From Clostridium sp. (GTDB lineage: Bacteria > Bacillota > Clostridia > Clostridiales > Clostridiaceae): a stretch of DNA of 64,000 nt. A program made the translations under genes and the position numbers. The stretch spans positions 1,675,958-1,739,957 of the forward strand of contig NZ_JAKVOI010000001.1 in assembly GCF_022482905.1 (NCBI RefSeq), read 5' to 3'. The notes below the pieces were generated by a model that had not been told where the DNA came from, made no database searches, and worked only from the letters and a program-made list of their open reading frames with translations. The first letter of the stretch is position 1. Every line of letters begins with the position of its first letter. Below are positions 29,317 to 38,442 of this stretch, in pieces.

Positions 29317-30492
29317 TTATTTAACATCAACAATATATATCCGTGGCAGCACATTGTTATAATCCACAATATATTTATGCTTATGTGTAATAAAAGAAAC
29401 CTCATTTAAAAGGTCAATACGATTATCCTTTTCAAATTCTATATTAAAGTTTTCCATTGTGAAATCAAACAACTTTAGGAAATCTGCACTCAGACCATGG
29501 TTCGTAGATTTAAATACAATATTATCTATCTTTTCTTCAGATATTTCATTATATATACAGTTATCAATCCCATTACAGAAATATGACTTCTCCCTGCAAC
29601 TAATTAAATTATCATTAGCACCATGGTATGATATTATATTACATTTATTTTCAAATTTTGAATATAAATATGAAAGACTTAATATTTCAGTATCTTTTAT
29701 TATCCTTTTAGCTAAATAATCAAAAAACGTCGTCAAGGTGAGTTTTCCTATTTTCTGCGTAACTGTCCTGCAAATATCATCAGACAAATATACAGGCTTT
29801 AACCAAGCTGAGTTATCTATAATCAATGAAAATAAAGTTGGCGCAAGTGCATTACACAAATATGCCAAATAAGCACCATGTGAATGTCCATATATAATTA
29901 CCTTTTTACTGTTAAAATCCAAATCATTATCATATAAAATATTCATTACACTTAGTACACAGGTTATATTATCTATAGCCTGCAATAATCCCATATCATT
30001 GAAATTACTTATTGATTCACCTGACAAATCTGCTTTTACATTAATATTTATTTTATGATTTTTCGCTACATCTAAAAAACTATTAAAATTAAATGCGCCA
30101 TTTTTGTAAGCTTTAGTAACTTCATCATAAGACAGAATATTTTTAATTTCTTTTTCATTTATATCTGGTACATATGTTTTTTCCGGCATCTGCATAAATT
30201 CATATCCGAAATAATTACATTGTATTGTCACAAGATTATATTCATCTGAAAATTCATATCTCATTTTTTTATAAACACTTGAAACAGCTTTCCCACCAAA
30301 TCCTGATATAAGCAACATTATACCTGTATCTGAATTTATGCCATTTTGAGGAATTGAAAAATAAACTTTCAATTTTCTGTTATCCATTTTATGATTTTCT
30401 TTATAATCATAAAAACTACTTTGTGAAAATGTTTCTATCTCGTAGGAAGTAGCCAAAACGTTCATCTCCATTACTATGTAATAATTTTTCAT
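29317..30492 (-). CDS. DUF2920 family alpha/beta-hydrolase-like protein
   Basis: A 391-aa protein resembling DUF2920, a family found with flagellin glycosylation genes in Campylobacter and clostridia. An alpha/beta-hydrolase core is visible: an oxyanion-type loop (MLLISGFGG), the nucleophile elbow GHSHG, a candidate acid in YHGANDN and a histidine in STNHGLS. The substrate is unknown; an esterase acting on the nonulosonic acid decoration is an inference from the neighbourhood. It is the last gene of the island, next to the dead flagellin. Confidence 0.7.
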   Translation of the reverse strand: MKNYYIVMEMNVLATSYEIETFSQSSFYDYKENHKMDNRKLKVYFSIPQNGINSDTGIMLLISGFGGKAVSSVYKKMRYEFSDEYNLVTIQCNYFGYEFMQMPEKTYVPDINEKEIKNILSYDEVTKAYKNGAFNFNSFLDVAKNHKININVKADLSGESISNFNDMGLLQAIDNITCVLSVMNILYDNDLDFNSKKVIIYGHSHGAYLAYLCNALAPTLFSLIIDNSAWLKPVYLSDDICRTVTQKIGKLTLTTFFDYLAKRIIKDTEILSLSYLYSKFENKCNIISYHGANDNLISCREKSYFCNGIDNCIYNEISEEKIDNIVFKSTNHGLSADFLKLFDFTMENFNIEFEKDNRIDLLNEVSFITHKHKYIVDYNNVLPRIYIVDVK

Positions 30493-30546
30493 ATATTTAT
30501 ACTTTACTTACAATCCAGATGACAACTTATTCTAGAGTGTAACTAC

Positions 30547-31554
30547 CTATTTCAATAACTTAGTCCCCTCAATCCATTCCCTTGTCTTCTCAATTCCCTG
30601 TTTCAAAGTATACTTGGGCCCCCAGTCAATAAGACTTTTAGCCTTTGAATAATCACATTTCAACTTCATTATTTCACTCTGCGGGTGTATGTGTTTTACA
30701 TGATTTATTTTCACTTTATCATGACATATAATATCTGCAAGTTCATTTATAGTCACATCCCTGCCCGTACCTGCATTTACTATCTGTCCATTGACATTTT
30801 GTGAGTACCCGGATTCGGATATGAAATCGGCACAGTCCTTTACATACAGTAAATCCCTTGTCTGCTCTCCTGAACCATATATATTTATATCCCTTCCATG
30901 CAGGGAATTATTTATAAATATAGCAACAACTCCGCCTTCACCGCCGGTTTTCTGAAACGGCCCATAGGTGTTAAACGGCCTTATTACAACAGTCGGCAGC
31001 TTGTAGGCATTATAATAGGAAAGTACCATGTTTTCAGCAGCTATCTTGCTTCCTCCGTAAGGTGATACAGGCTTTACAGGATGCGTTTCCGAAATTCCTT
31101 CAGCTCCAGATACATCATATACCATACAGGTACTCATAAATACTACTTTACAGGGATACGTATCCTCGCTTGAATCAAGTATCCAGCTGTTTCCGTCCAT
31201 TCTCCCATTTTTGCCGAACATCTGAAATCTGGCCTTCTCAAGTATGTTGAAAGTTCCCACGGTATCATTGAAAAAAGTAGTTTCCGGATCATCGATGCTG
31301 TCCTGAACATTTATGGATGCGGCAAGATGATATATCACATCAAATTTATCCTTGAATACTTCATCCAGTTTATTTTTATCTCTTATATCTCCACCTATAA
31401 ATTTAAAATGGGAATTACCTTTAAATTCCTCTATATTCTCAAGTCTTCCATTGGACAAGTTATCCAACACGATTACCGAATGATTTTCACTTAACAACCT
31501 TTTTACAACCCAGCGTCCTATAAATCCTGCTCCTCCTGTTACAAGCATGTTCAT
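30547..31554 (-). CDS. NAD-dependent epimerase/dehydratase (extended SDR)
   Basis: A nucleotide-sugar SDR of 335 aa from ATG 31554, ten bases after AGGAGG. It has the Rossmann motif GGAGFIGR, the serine region MSTCMVYD, the catalytic YGGSK and the sugar-binding NTYGPFQKTGGEGG. It resembles GalE or UDP-glucuronate-modifying enzymes. In flagellar islands such SDRs provide modified UDP-sugars; the substrate is not resolvable. Its 3' end is duplicated at 21.0 kb. Confidence 0.85.
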   Translation of the reverse strand: MNMLVTGGAGFIGRWVVKRLLSENHSVIVLDNLSNGRLENIEEFKGNSHFKFIGGDIRDKNKLDEVFKDKFDVIYHLAASINVQDSIDDPETTFFNDTVGTFNILEKARFQMFGKNGRMDGNSWILDSSEDTYPCKVVFMSTCMVYDVSGAEGISETHPVKPVSPYGGSKIAAENMVLSYYNAYKLPTVVIRPFNTYGPFQKTGGEGGVVAIFINNSLHGRDINIYGSGEQTRDLLYVKDCADFISESGYSQNVNGQIVNAGTGRDVTINELADIICHDKVKINHVKHIHPQSEIMKLKCDYSKAKSLIDWGPKYTLKQGIEKTREWIEGTKLLK

Positions 31555-31591
31555 ACACAATCAACCTCCTGAAGTCATATAATTATAAATA

Positions 31592-32566
31592 TTAAATTTC
31601 AAATCTGCTGTTTAAAAAATCAGCTATCCTCCCGGCACCAAATCCATCTATAAGTTTCTGCCCCTTGATAGATCTTTGTTGTCTCAAATCATAATTATTG
31701 CACAAGGCAATCAACTTATTTTTGAATTCACTTTCATTTAAACTGCCGTACCATCCCAGACTTTCCACCAAATTAATATCACTTAATTTTTTGGATATAC
31801 CAAATTGGTTATTGGCAATTACAACACTCAAACAGGGTACTCCACAGGCAAGGAATTCATATATACTGCTGCCTGAAGCAGATATTGCCAAATCACATTT
31901 CTGCATTACATCCGACATCTTTGCATGAAAGTAAAATACCGTATTATCAATATTTATATTCTCAAAATACCTGGCACTTTTAAATAAAGGTCCTATAATG
32001 ACATGAAAATTAAACTTCAAATTCTTTATCCAATTGACAATAACTCCGGTAAACTCAACAGGATCAGAAGCCCCCATTGTTATCATTATATCTTTAACGT
32101 TCCCATGGATATGTCTTGCAGGTAAATTTCTAAACTCATCTCTTAACATTAGATACTTTAAGCCCAATAGTTTATACTTCTGCCTGTAATCAAATTCAAC
32201 TGCATTTATATTCTGGTTTATAATTAAATCAACCGGATAATCAAAAGAATTTACATCATCTATATAGGCGGTATATTTTGAAAACTTTTTTGTACTGATA
32301 AAATAATTTTCATCTACATCATAGCTGTCAGTTATAAGAATATCTATATCCAAATTTGAAAGTATTTCTAAAATATCACGTTTAAAAGTATACACCTTAA
32401 ATCCGCTTTTCTGTATTTCCGATATTCCAGCTTTATTTTCCACATTGTTTTTGCATATATAAAATATTTCATTATTCACAGACAACTCTTTTGCCAGCAC
32501 AAGGGTTCTCATTATATGACCCATACCTATTTTAGTGCCGCCTTCTGCCCTAATGGCTATTTTCAA
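31592..32566 (-). CDS. pseG: UDP-2,4-diacetamido-trideoxy-altrose hydrolase (PseG)
   Basis: A 324-aa GT-B-like hydrolase that releases UDP from the pseudaminic acid precursor. The N-terminal IAIRAEGGTKIGMGHIMRTL and the C-terminal SASGSSIYEFLACGVPCLSV match PseG. ATG start behind GAAAGGATG. It sits next to a PseB-type dehydratase; the synthase PseI is 18 kb away in the same island. PseC and PseH, which act between PseB and PseG, are not in the window. Confidence 0.85.
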   Translation of the reverse strand: MKIAIRAEGGTKIGMGHIMRTLVLAKELSVNNEIFYICKNNVENKAGISEIQKSGFKVYTFKRDILEILSNLDIDILITDSYDVDENYFISTKKFSKYTAYIDDVNSFDYPVDLIINQNINAVEFDYRQKYKLLGLKYLMLRDEFRNLPARHIHGNVKDIMITMGASDPVEFTGVIVNWIKNLKFNFHVIIGPLFKSARYFENINIDNTVFYFHAKMSDVMQKCDLAISASGSSIYEFLACGVPCLSVVIANNQFGISKKLSDINLVESLGWYGSLNESEFKNKLIALCNNYDLRQQRSIKGQKLIDGFGAGRIADFLNSRFEI

Positions 32567-32582
32567 ATTAAATACATCCTTT

Positions 32583-33599
32583 CTAAATCAGCCTCTCACT
32601 TAACAGAAGCTCTCTTACATATTCCTTTGTCACAGGTACAGCATCAGATGAATTATAACTTTTAACTTGTGCTCTGGAATATCTATCATACTTTGAGGCG
32701 ATGCTTTTACCTGCCTCTGACTGCAGTACGGCATACATCCTGCCCATGTCAACGGCAAATTCGGATTCCTCCAACGTCATAAGCTCTTCAAATTTTCTCT
32801 CACCTGCTCTGAGACCTATACTCTCCATATACACTTCACCTTCAAGCATATCTGTCCTATGTACAACTTCTTCTATTATTATTTCTGCCAGATCCTGCAG
32901 CTTTATTACAGGCATCTTGAGTATAAAAACTTCTCCACCATAGGACTTCTCTCCTGAATCCATTATGAGATTTACAGCCTGGGTAAGAGTCATCATAAAC
33001 CTTGTCATATTTGGATCAGTTACAGTTATCCTCTTAAATTCAGCAATCTGTTTTTTAAAAAGAGGAATTACAGAACCACGTGAACCCATGACATTTCCAA
33101 ATCTCACAGCTACAAATTTAGTTCTGACTTTGCCCTTGCTGTAATTAGCGGCCTGCACAAGCTTCTCTGCAAGAAGCTTTGTAGCACCATAAGAATTGGT
33201 AGGATTTATTGCCTTGTCGGAGCTTGTAAATATGACAGCTTCCACGTTGTGATATTCCGCTGCTTTAATCACATTTTCCATACCCATTACATTGGTCTTT
33301 ATAGCCTCCGAAGGGTTATACTCACAAGCAGGTACATGTTTCATGGCAGCAAGGTTGAATACTATGTCTATTTCATTCATTGCCCTTTCCACCCTCTCAT
33401 AATCCCTGACATCTCCTATTAAAAATCTGAATCCACGCAGATTTTCCATTTCACTCTGCATTACAAACTGCTTGTACTCATCTCTGCTGAATATCCTTAT
33501 AACCTTAGGATGCTGTTTTACCAGTTGTGGTATAAGTCCTTTTCCTATAGTTCCCGTTCCACCAATAATCAATATATTTTTTCCTGTATAATATCCCAC
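32583..33599 (-). CDS. pseB: UDP-GlcNAc 4,6-dehydratase (PseB/LegB type)
   Basis: A 338-aa CapD-like SDR that starts nonulosonic acid synthesis from UDP-GlcNAc. It has GGTGTIGKG, NLAAMKHVPACEYNPSEAI, SSDKAINPTNSYGATKLLAE (catalytic Tyr/Lys) and GERKFEEL at the end. The start is GTG with AAGGAG some 13 bases upstream. It forms a tight pair with pseG, which favours the pseudaminic acid version; LegB-type enzymes are close relatives, so the stereochemistry is not certain. Confidence 0.85.
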   Translation of the reverse strand: MGYYTGKNILIIGGTGTIGKGLIPQLVKQHPKVIRIFSRDEYKQFVMQSEMENLRGFRFLIGDVRDYERVERAMNEIDIVFNLAAMKHVPACEYNPSEAIKTNVMGMENVIKAAEYHNVEAVIFTSSDKAINPTNSYGATKLLAEKLVQAANYSKGKVRTKFVAVRFGNVMGSRGSVIPLFKKQIAEFKRITVTDPNMTRFMMTLTQAVNLIMDSGEKSYGGEVFILKMPVIKLQDLAEIIIEEVVHRTDMLEGEVYMESIGLRAGERKFEELMTLEESEFAVDMGRMYAVLQSEAGKSIASKYDRYSRAQVKSYNSSDAVPVTKEYVRELLLSERLI

Positions 33600-33629
33600 T
33601 TGATTATCATTTCTCCTTTATATCTATTA

Positions 33630-34622
33630 TTAATCATCTATTAAAAATCCTCCAACAACAACCTTATTTCCCCTGCTATTTCGATTTTTTCTACTGCTTA
33701 CCTTAATTGTCATGTCATGACAGCCATCTGATAAATTAAAAATATTTATTGCCATCAGAAAACTTGGTTTGGAATTTCTGTACAAATCAAGGAAATAATT
33801 TATACCATCAATATTTATATCGGCACCACCATTTTCATCTGAAAATAATGTAGTTATAGCAATACATCTACCGTTAAATTTAAATTCAATAAAATCTCCA
33901 ACAGAATCTGAAACTGCAGCTATCTTCATCTGAGGCATATTTGTCTGTTCTTCCCTCCAATGTCCGTAAAATTCAGCCTTTTCATAGCTGACAATATCAG
34001 GATTTTTAAATGAATAGCCTGTTATAGTATTTATCCTGCAAAGCGGCTTTACACTGATTACATCTAAATTTTTCTTTATAGCATCTACTATACATTCAGC
34101 ATATATATTGTGTCCTCTGTCATTCGGATGAAGATTGTCAATGGAAATATCCTTCCAGGTATACTCATCCATACCAATATGCTTGAATACATAATCCTGT
34201 ATATCTATAACCGGAACACCATAATAATATGATATGTGTTTATGTACACTGCCGCAGGCATCAGCCAATCCAGTGGGAGCTATCAGTAAAGCTACTGCAG
34301 GTCTAGGCTCCAGCCTGGAAAGTTGACTTAATATTCCTTCCATAGTTACAGCAGCATAATTTGAACTCTCTATCCTGTCATTTACGGCAAACTCTATGAA
34401 TACCAAATTCGGTTTCTTAACTACTACATCCTTTTTCAGTCTGAATAGTCCAAAAGCTGAGCCCGTACCACTAATTCCCGAATTCATTATATTAACTCTC
34501 TTATTTTTATATAAATTCTTTAAATATTCTCCTACTATATGTACATATGAATTTTTATAGTTAGAAGCTCCTGCACCATTAGTTATAGACCCTCCAAAAA
34601 ATACTACATTAAAATCTTCCAT
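33630..34622 (-). CDS. SGNH/GDSL-type hydrolase
   Basis: A 330-aa esterase-type protein from ATG 34622, eight bases after GAGAGGG. The SGNH blocks are visible: FFGGSITNGAGAS (serine), MNSGISGTGS (glycine), FAVND (asparagine) and DNLHPND (aspartate/histidine). The C-terminal third is beta-rich and could bind carbohydrate. No signal peptide. It may remove or transfer an acyl group on an activated sugar; this is inferred from the neighbours. Confidence 0.75.
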   Translation of the reverse strand: MEDFNVVFFGGSITNGAGASNYKNSYVHIVGEYLKNLYKNKRVNIMNSGISGTGSAFGLFRLKKDVVVKKPNLVFIEFAVNDRIESSNYAAVTMEGILSQLSRLEPRPAVALLIAPTGLADACGSVHKHISYYYGVPVIDIQDYVFKHIGMDEYTWKDISIDNLHPNDRGHNIYAECIVDAIKKNLDVISVKPLCRINTITGYSFKNPDIVSYEKAEFYGHWREEQTNMPQMKIAAVSDSVGDFIEFKFNGRCIAITTLFSDENGGADINIDGINYFLDLYRNSKPSFLMAINIFNLSDGCHDMTIKVSSRKNRNSRGNKVVVGGFLIDD

Positions 34623-34653
34623 AATCAAATCCCTCTCAATTCAGCAAACGTAT

Positions 34654-35754
34654 CTACCAATCAATTTCTTTATTCAATATTCTAGTAAACTTTTCTGCGC
34701 CCCTCCAATTCAAATGGGACACATCCCCAAAATCATCATCATCAAATAAATCTGATCTGAAATAATCAATATACTGAAAATCATATTTCTGTCTTGTTTT
34801 ATTTATTATAGAATGAAATTCTTCTTCAATTTTATCTGAAAAATATTTAGAATAATATCTGGTAACAGGATAAACTAACACTATAGGCTTTATATTATAA
34901 TTTTTCAGAAACTTCAAATATTCTACAAAAATACTTTCATTTTCAGCTGCGGTTTTAGGATAATTTTTATTGCAGTCTCGCACAGCAGATTCCCTTCCTA
35001 TTTTCCACTTGTCACTGTAATCCTTAAGTGTTGTGGGCATATCCCATTTAAAATCATAATTTCCCTTCTGATTTTTTCTGAATATATTATCTGCTATGTT
35101 TTTATTTATCCTGTAGCCTTCATACACTTTTTCTATATTTTTAAAATGATGTGCTGTTTTGAGAATAGGATAATAAATTACTGTCTTATTTGCCATGGCA
35201 GACAGTGACATATCATATTGAAAGCTATAATAGCAAAGTCCAATCAATACATATTTTATATGAGCTGCTTTCTGCGGAAAATTTTTCAAAATATATTTGA
35301 CAGTATGATAATCATAAAACAAATCTTGATGCCTAACAGCAAATTTAAAAGATTTCTTACAACATATGTGTTCGCTGAAACCTATTTCTGCATAAGATAT
35401 TCCAGTAGTCATCAATTCTATTTTCTCACTAGATGAAATAAATTTATCCAAATTGTATTTATAGTAATTGAAACAATTATCAATAAATACGCTGAATTGA
35501 AGTATTTTATCATTATCTACTCTCATATCAATCAATTGTCCATAAATTTCCTGATTGAATTGACTGCCTATTATTATATAATCATAGTTATATTTTTCTA
35601 TTTTATCCGGACCTACAACAATTTTTCCATTCCTGGTACTGTCCCACCTACTGCTGTCATTATCCACATAAGCCAGTATATTCACATCATTGTTCAAAAC
35701 ATTTTCTGCCCAAATAGACATTCTACCCGTACCAAACATCAATATGTTATACAA
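34654..35754 (-). CDS. two-domain protein: Rossmann sensor plus SGNH-like domain
   Basis: A 366-aa protein beginning with a nucleotide-binding fold (ILMFGTGRMSIWAENVL, YVDND, YDYIIIGSQF) and ending with KPIVLVYPVTRYYSKYF and a DVSHLNWRGA motif like the terminal block of SGNH/DltD-like enzymes. Similar N-terminal modules occur in four other island genes. Start TTG with GGGAGTG nearby. Probably modifies a sugar or transfers an acyl group; function is inferred. Confidence 0.55.
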   Translation of the reverse strand: MYNILMFGTGRMSIWAENVLNNDVNILAYVDNDSSRWDSTRNGKIVVGPDKIEKYNYDYIIIGSQFNQEIYGQLIDMRVDNDKILQFSVFIDNCFNYYKYNLDKFISSSEKIELMTTGISYAEIGFSEHICCKKSFKFAVRHQDLFYDYHTVKYILKNFPQKAAHIKYVLIGLCYYSFQYDMSLSAMANKTVIYYPILKTAHHFKNIEKVYEGYRINKNIADNIFRKNQKGNYDFKWDMPTTLKDYSDKWKIGRESAVRDCNKNYPKTAAENESIFVEYLKFLKNYNIKPIVLVYPVTRYYSKYFSDKIEEEFHSIINKTRQKYDFQYIDYFRSDLFDDDDFGDVSHLNWRGAEKFTRILNKEIDW

Positions 35755-35817
35755 AATATCACTCCCACATACATAATTTACAGTTCATGATTCACGGTTT
35801 ACAATTTTTGTAAAATC

Positions 35818-36909
35818 CTATATATACAATTCAATTTTGTCCATCAATACGAGAGCCTCGTGTACAACAGCATCCATGTTGAAATATTTGTAGTTTGCCA
35901 GGCGCCCTATAAAATAGGTATTGTCAAGTTCTTTTGCTTTCTTCTCATATTTTTTATACAAGGTCTTGTTTTCTTTCCTGGGTATTGGATAGTAAGGTTC
36001 ACCTTCAGCTTTTGAATATTCCTTTACAACAGTGGTCACAGGAGCTTTCTGTCCCGTAAAATATTTGTATTCCGTAATTCTTGTAAAGTCATAGTCATTG
36101 GGATAGTTTACCGTTCCAGCTTTCTGATAATATTCCACATCATAGGTTTCCTGGACAAATTCAAGAGATCTGTAGGGGAGATTTCCAAAACAGTAATTGA
36201 AAAAATAATCTATTGGACCGGTGTATATCAAACTCTTGTAGTTTATCTCATCTTTTATTTCAAAATAATCCGTATTAAACATTACCTTTATATTTTTATG
36301 ATCCAAAATATTCTCAAACAACCTGGTATAGCCATGCTCCGGCATTCCCTGGTATTTGTTTGTAAAATACCTGTCATCTCTGCTGAACCTTATGGGAATC
36401 CTGGCTGTAACCTCACTATCCAGTTCTTCCGGGTAAAGATCCCACTGTTTTTTAGTGTATCCCCTGAAAAATTTCTCGTAAAGTTCCTCTCCTACTTTGG
36501 AAACTATCATGTCCCTGGAATTTTTTATGTCCATACTGTCATCTGCAAAAGTTCTATAGAATTCATCTATATTCAGGTAATCATAATGTGTCCCGTAGAG
36601 CATATTTACAGTATCCACATTGATGGGGAAAGGAAGCATTTTTCCATCTACATAGGAAAGCACCCTATGCTGATATTTTCTCCAGGTTGTAAATCTAGAT
36701 ACAAAATCCCATACCCTTTTATTTTCCGTATGAAAAATATGAGGTCCATACTTATGCACCATTATACCCGAATTGTCATAATAGTCATAGGCATTTCCCC
36801 CTATATGATTTCTTCTATCTATAATCAGAACCCTTTTATTTCTTTCCGCAAGAACTCTGGCACATACACTTCCTGCAAAACCACATCCAACTACAAGATA
36901 ATCAAACAT
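35818..36909 (-). CDS. glf: UDP-galactopyranose mutase
   Basis: A 363-aa flavoenzyme converting UDP-galactopyranose to UDP-galactofuranose. FAD motif YLVVGCGFAGSVCARVLAE, then IDRRNHIGGNAYDYYDNSG, MVHKYGPHIFHTENKRVWDF and the C-terminal YFIGRLANYKYFNMD are all typical. ATG behind GGAGG. Indicates that the surface or flagellar glycan contains galactofuranose. Confidence 0.95.
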   Translation of the reverse strand: MFDYLVVGCGFAGSVCARVLAERNKRVLIIDRRNHIGGNAYDYYDNSGIMVHKYGPHIFHTENKRVWDFVSRFTTWRKYQHRVLSYVDGKMLPFPINVDTVNMLYGTHYDYLNIDEFYRTFADDSMDIKNSRDMIVSKVGEELYEKFFRGYTKKQWDLYPEELDSEVTARIPIRFSRDDRYFTNKYQGMPEHGYTRLFENILDHKNIKVMFNTDYFEIKDEINYKSLIYTGPIDYFFNYCFGNLPYRSLEFVQETYDVEYYQKAGTVNYPNDYDFTRITEYKYFTGQKAPVTTVVKEYSKAEGEPYYPIPRKENKTLYKKYEKKAKELDNTYFIGRLANYKYFNMDAVVHEALVLMDKIELYI

Positions 36910-36930
36910 AAAATTTCCTCCAGTAAATAT

Positions 36931-37419
36931 CTATTGTTTTTTAGTTATTCTCCTTAGCCCAAAGGGTAAAAAAATTATCATAAAGAATGAAATGACAGCA
37001 GTCAGTATTACTGACAGTATTTTAAATACAATGCTTTTTATATTCATAAAGTATATCTGAAAATAAGATATTTCCTTCAAGTCAGACACCACATTGCACA
37101 TTACCATTTTATCCGCTGAAATCATTTTTGAATATCTCAGTACATTGAAAAATCCTGCTCCAGATATGTTGGTTACAGGTATTACAACTATGTCAAATTT
37201 TTTATCTTCAATTTCACCAACTCTGTTGCCGGATTTAAAACCTTCTTTATAGGGATAGACGTATATATTGTCAACATCCCTGTACTTTTGTGCCAGCTTC
37301 ACACCGTGCTCATGGGTGAGAAGATCTATGCTGTACCCAGGGTATTTATCCTTTATGGCAACTATGTTCAAATCCAACTGCTGAAAACTTACAGAGCGAA
37401 TTATCAAAATGTTTTTCAT
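36931..37419 (-). CDS. hypothetical protein, glycosyltransferase-9-like N-terminus
   Basis: A 162-aa protein. Residues 1-110 recall the start of a GT9 (heptosyltransferase-like) fold (ILIIRSVSFQQLDLNIVAIK, VIPVTNISGAGFFNVLRYSK). The end is a membrane helix (LSVILTAVISFFMIIFLPFG) with a basic tail. It is too short to be a full transferase, so it may be a truncated form or a membrane accessory. It sits between glf and a GT2 gene. Confidence 0.5.
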   Translation of the reverse strand: MKNILIIRSVSFQQLDLNIVAIKDKYPGYSIDLLTHEHGVKLAQKYRDVDNIYVYPYKEGFKSGNRVGEIEDKKFDIVVIPVTNISGAGFFNVLRYSKMISADKMVMCNVVSDLKEISYFQIYFMNIKSIVFKILSVILTAVISFFMIIFLPFGLRRITKKQ

Positions 37420-37431
37420 AAAATACAGCTC

Positions 37432-38334
37432 CTATTTGAAAAATGTAAATGCAACGTTGAAGGGTATTCGCAAATTTTCCCATATATAATCTTTTACTAC
37501 TTTTCTCTTGCCGTATATTTTATTTATTTCCCAAAATGCACTGCACATGGCTTTAATATAGATGAAAGTTTTCTGCTCCATGGAATAATAAAAGCAGTCG
37601 TACACCATCCTTACCGTAAGCTCCAGTGCTTTTTTTACAGGATAGTTTTTCCATATAAGCCAGAAGGCATTGCGGGTATAGTAGTAGGGTGCTCTCCAGG
37701 AAACCCTGTTTTTAGGTGAATACTTGTGATAGGATATGACATCCGAAAAAAATTCTATTTTATAATCCATATCCAGTATTCTGAAGGCGGTATCCTGTTC
37801 ATTCCAGTACAGGAAAAATTCTTCAGGATAAAATCCTGCCTTCTCCAGCAGTTCCCTTCTCACACCGGCGCCGGCACCATTGAAAGCCATAAGATATCCC
37901 TTTGACCCAGCAGCTGTATCTGCTTTTAGCATTTTCTGCTTTTCCACCGCTTTAACCTGGTCGTAATTATAATAGTTTCTCACATCAAAAGCCACCATTC
38001 CAAGTTTTTCATCATTCTCAAACTTGTCTACCATTCTCTGCACTGCATATTTATGCGGGAAAGAATCATCATCAAGTATGACTATGTATTTGCCTCCGGC
38101 ATTTTTAAATCCTATGTTATAGGCTTCTATACCTATATTTTTAAACATTTTTATAAGCCTAACTTCCGGAAATTCACACTCTATGGCCTCTACAGTACCA
38201 TCTGTAGAATGGTTGTCCACAACAATTACTTCCAGATTGCCGTATTCTATTTCAAATATACCCTTCAGGCTTTCCAGTATATCTTTTTTTCTGTTCCAGC
38301 ATATAGTCACTATACTTACCAAAGGAGTATCCAT
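37432..38334 (-). CDS. GT2 family glycosyltransferase (rhamnosyl/galactofuranosyl type)
   Basis: A 300-aa GT-A transferase from ATG 38334, five bases after GGAGG. It begins LVSIVTICWNRKKDILESL, has VVDNHSTDGT, the metal-binding DDD (IVILDDDSFP) and the acceptor region WNEQDTAFRI. The family includes rhamnosyl and galactofuranosyl transferases, and glf lies two genes away. Preceded by a 40-bp element shared with 39.86 kb. Confidence 0.85.
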   Translation of the reverse strand: MDTPLVSIVTICWNRKKDILESLKGIFEIEYGNLEVIVVDNHSTDGTVEAIECEFPEVRLIKMFKNIGIEAYNIGFKNAGGKYIVILDDDSFPHKYAVQRMVDKFENDEKLGMVAFDVRNYYNYDQVKAVEKQKMLKADTAAGSKGYLMAFNGAGAGVRRELLEKAGFYPEEFFLYWNEQDTAFRILDMDYKIEFFSDVISYHKYSPKNRVSWRAPYYYTRNAFWLIWKNYPVKKALELTVRMVYDCFYYSMEQKTFIYIKAMCSAFWEINKIYGKRKVVKDYIWENLRIPFNVAFTFFK

Positions 38335-38358
38335 TTCAACCTCCAAATTTGTTTAATA

Positions 38359-38398
38359 TTCTATATTAAAATTATCGAAAAAAGAATATAAAAAATAA
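38359..38398 (-). promoter_or_regulatory. CGATAA-containing repeat, copy A
   Basis: About 40 bp nearly identical to 39861-39897. On the minus strand it reads a T-run, ATAT, then TTCGATAATTTTAATATAG, just upstream of the GT2 gene. It may be a promoter (sigma-D-like -10 CGATAA, or sigma-A-like GATAAT). Confidence 0.4.
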
Positions 38399-38442
38399 AC
38401 CTTGGATACATATTTTAGTACAATATAATATCCTATTAAAGT

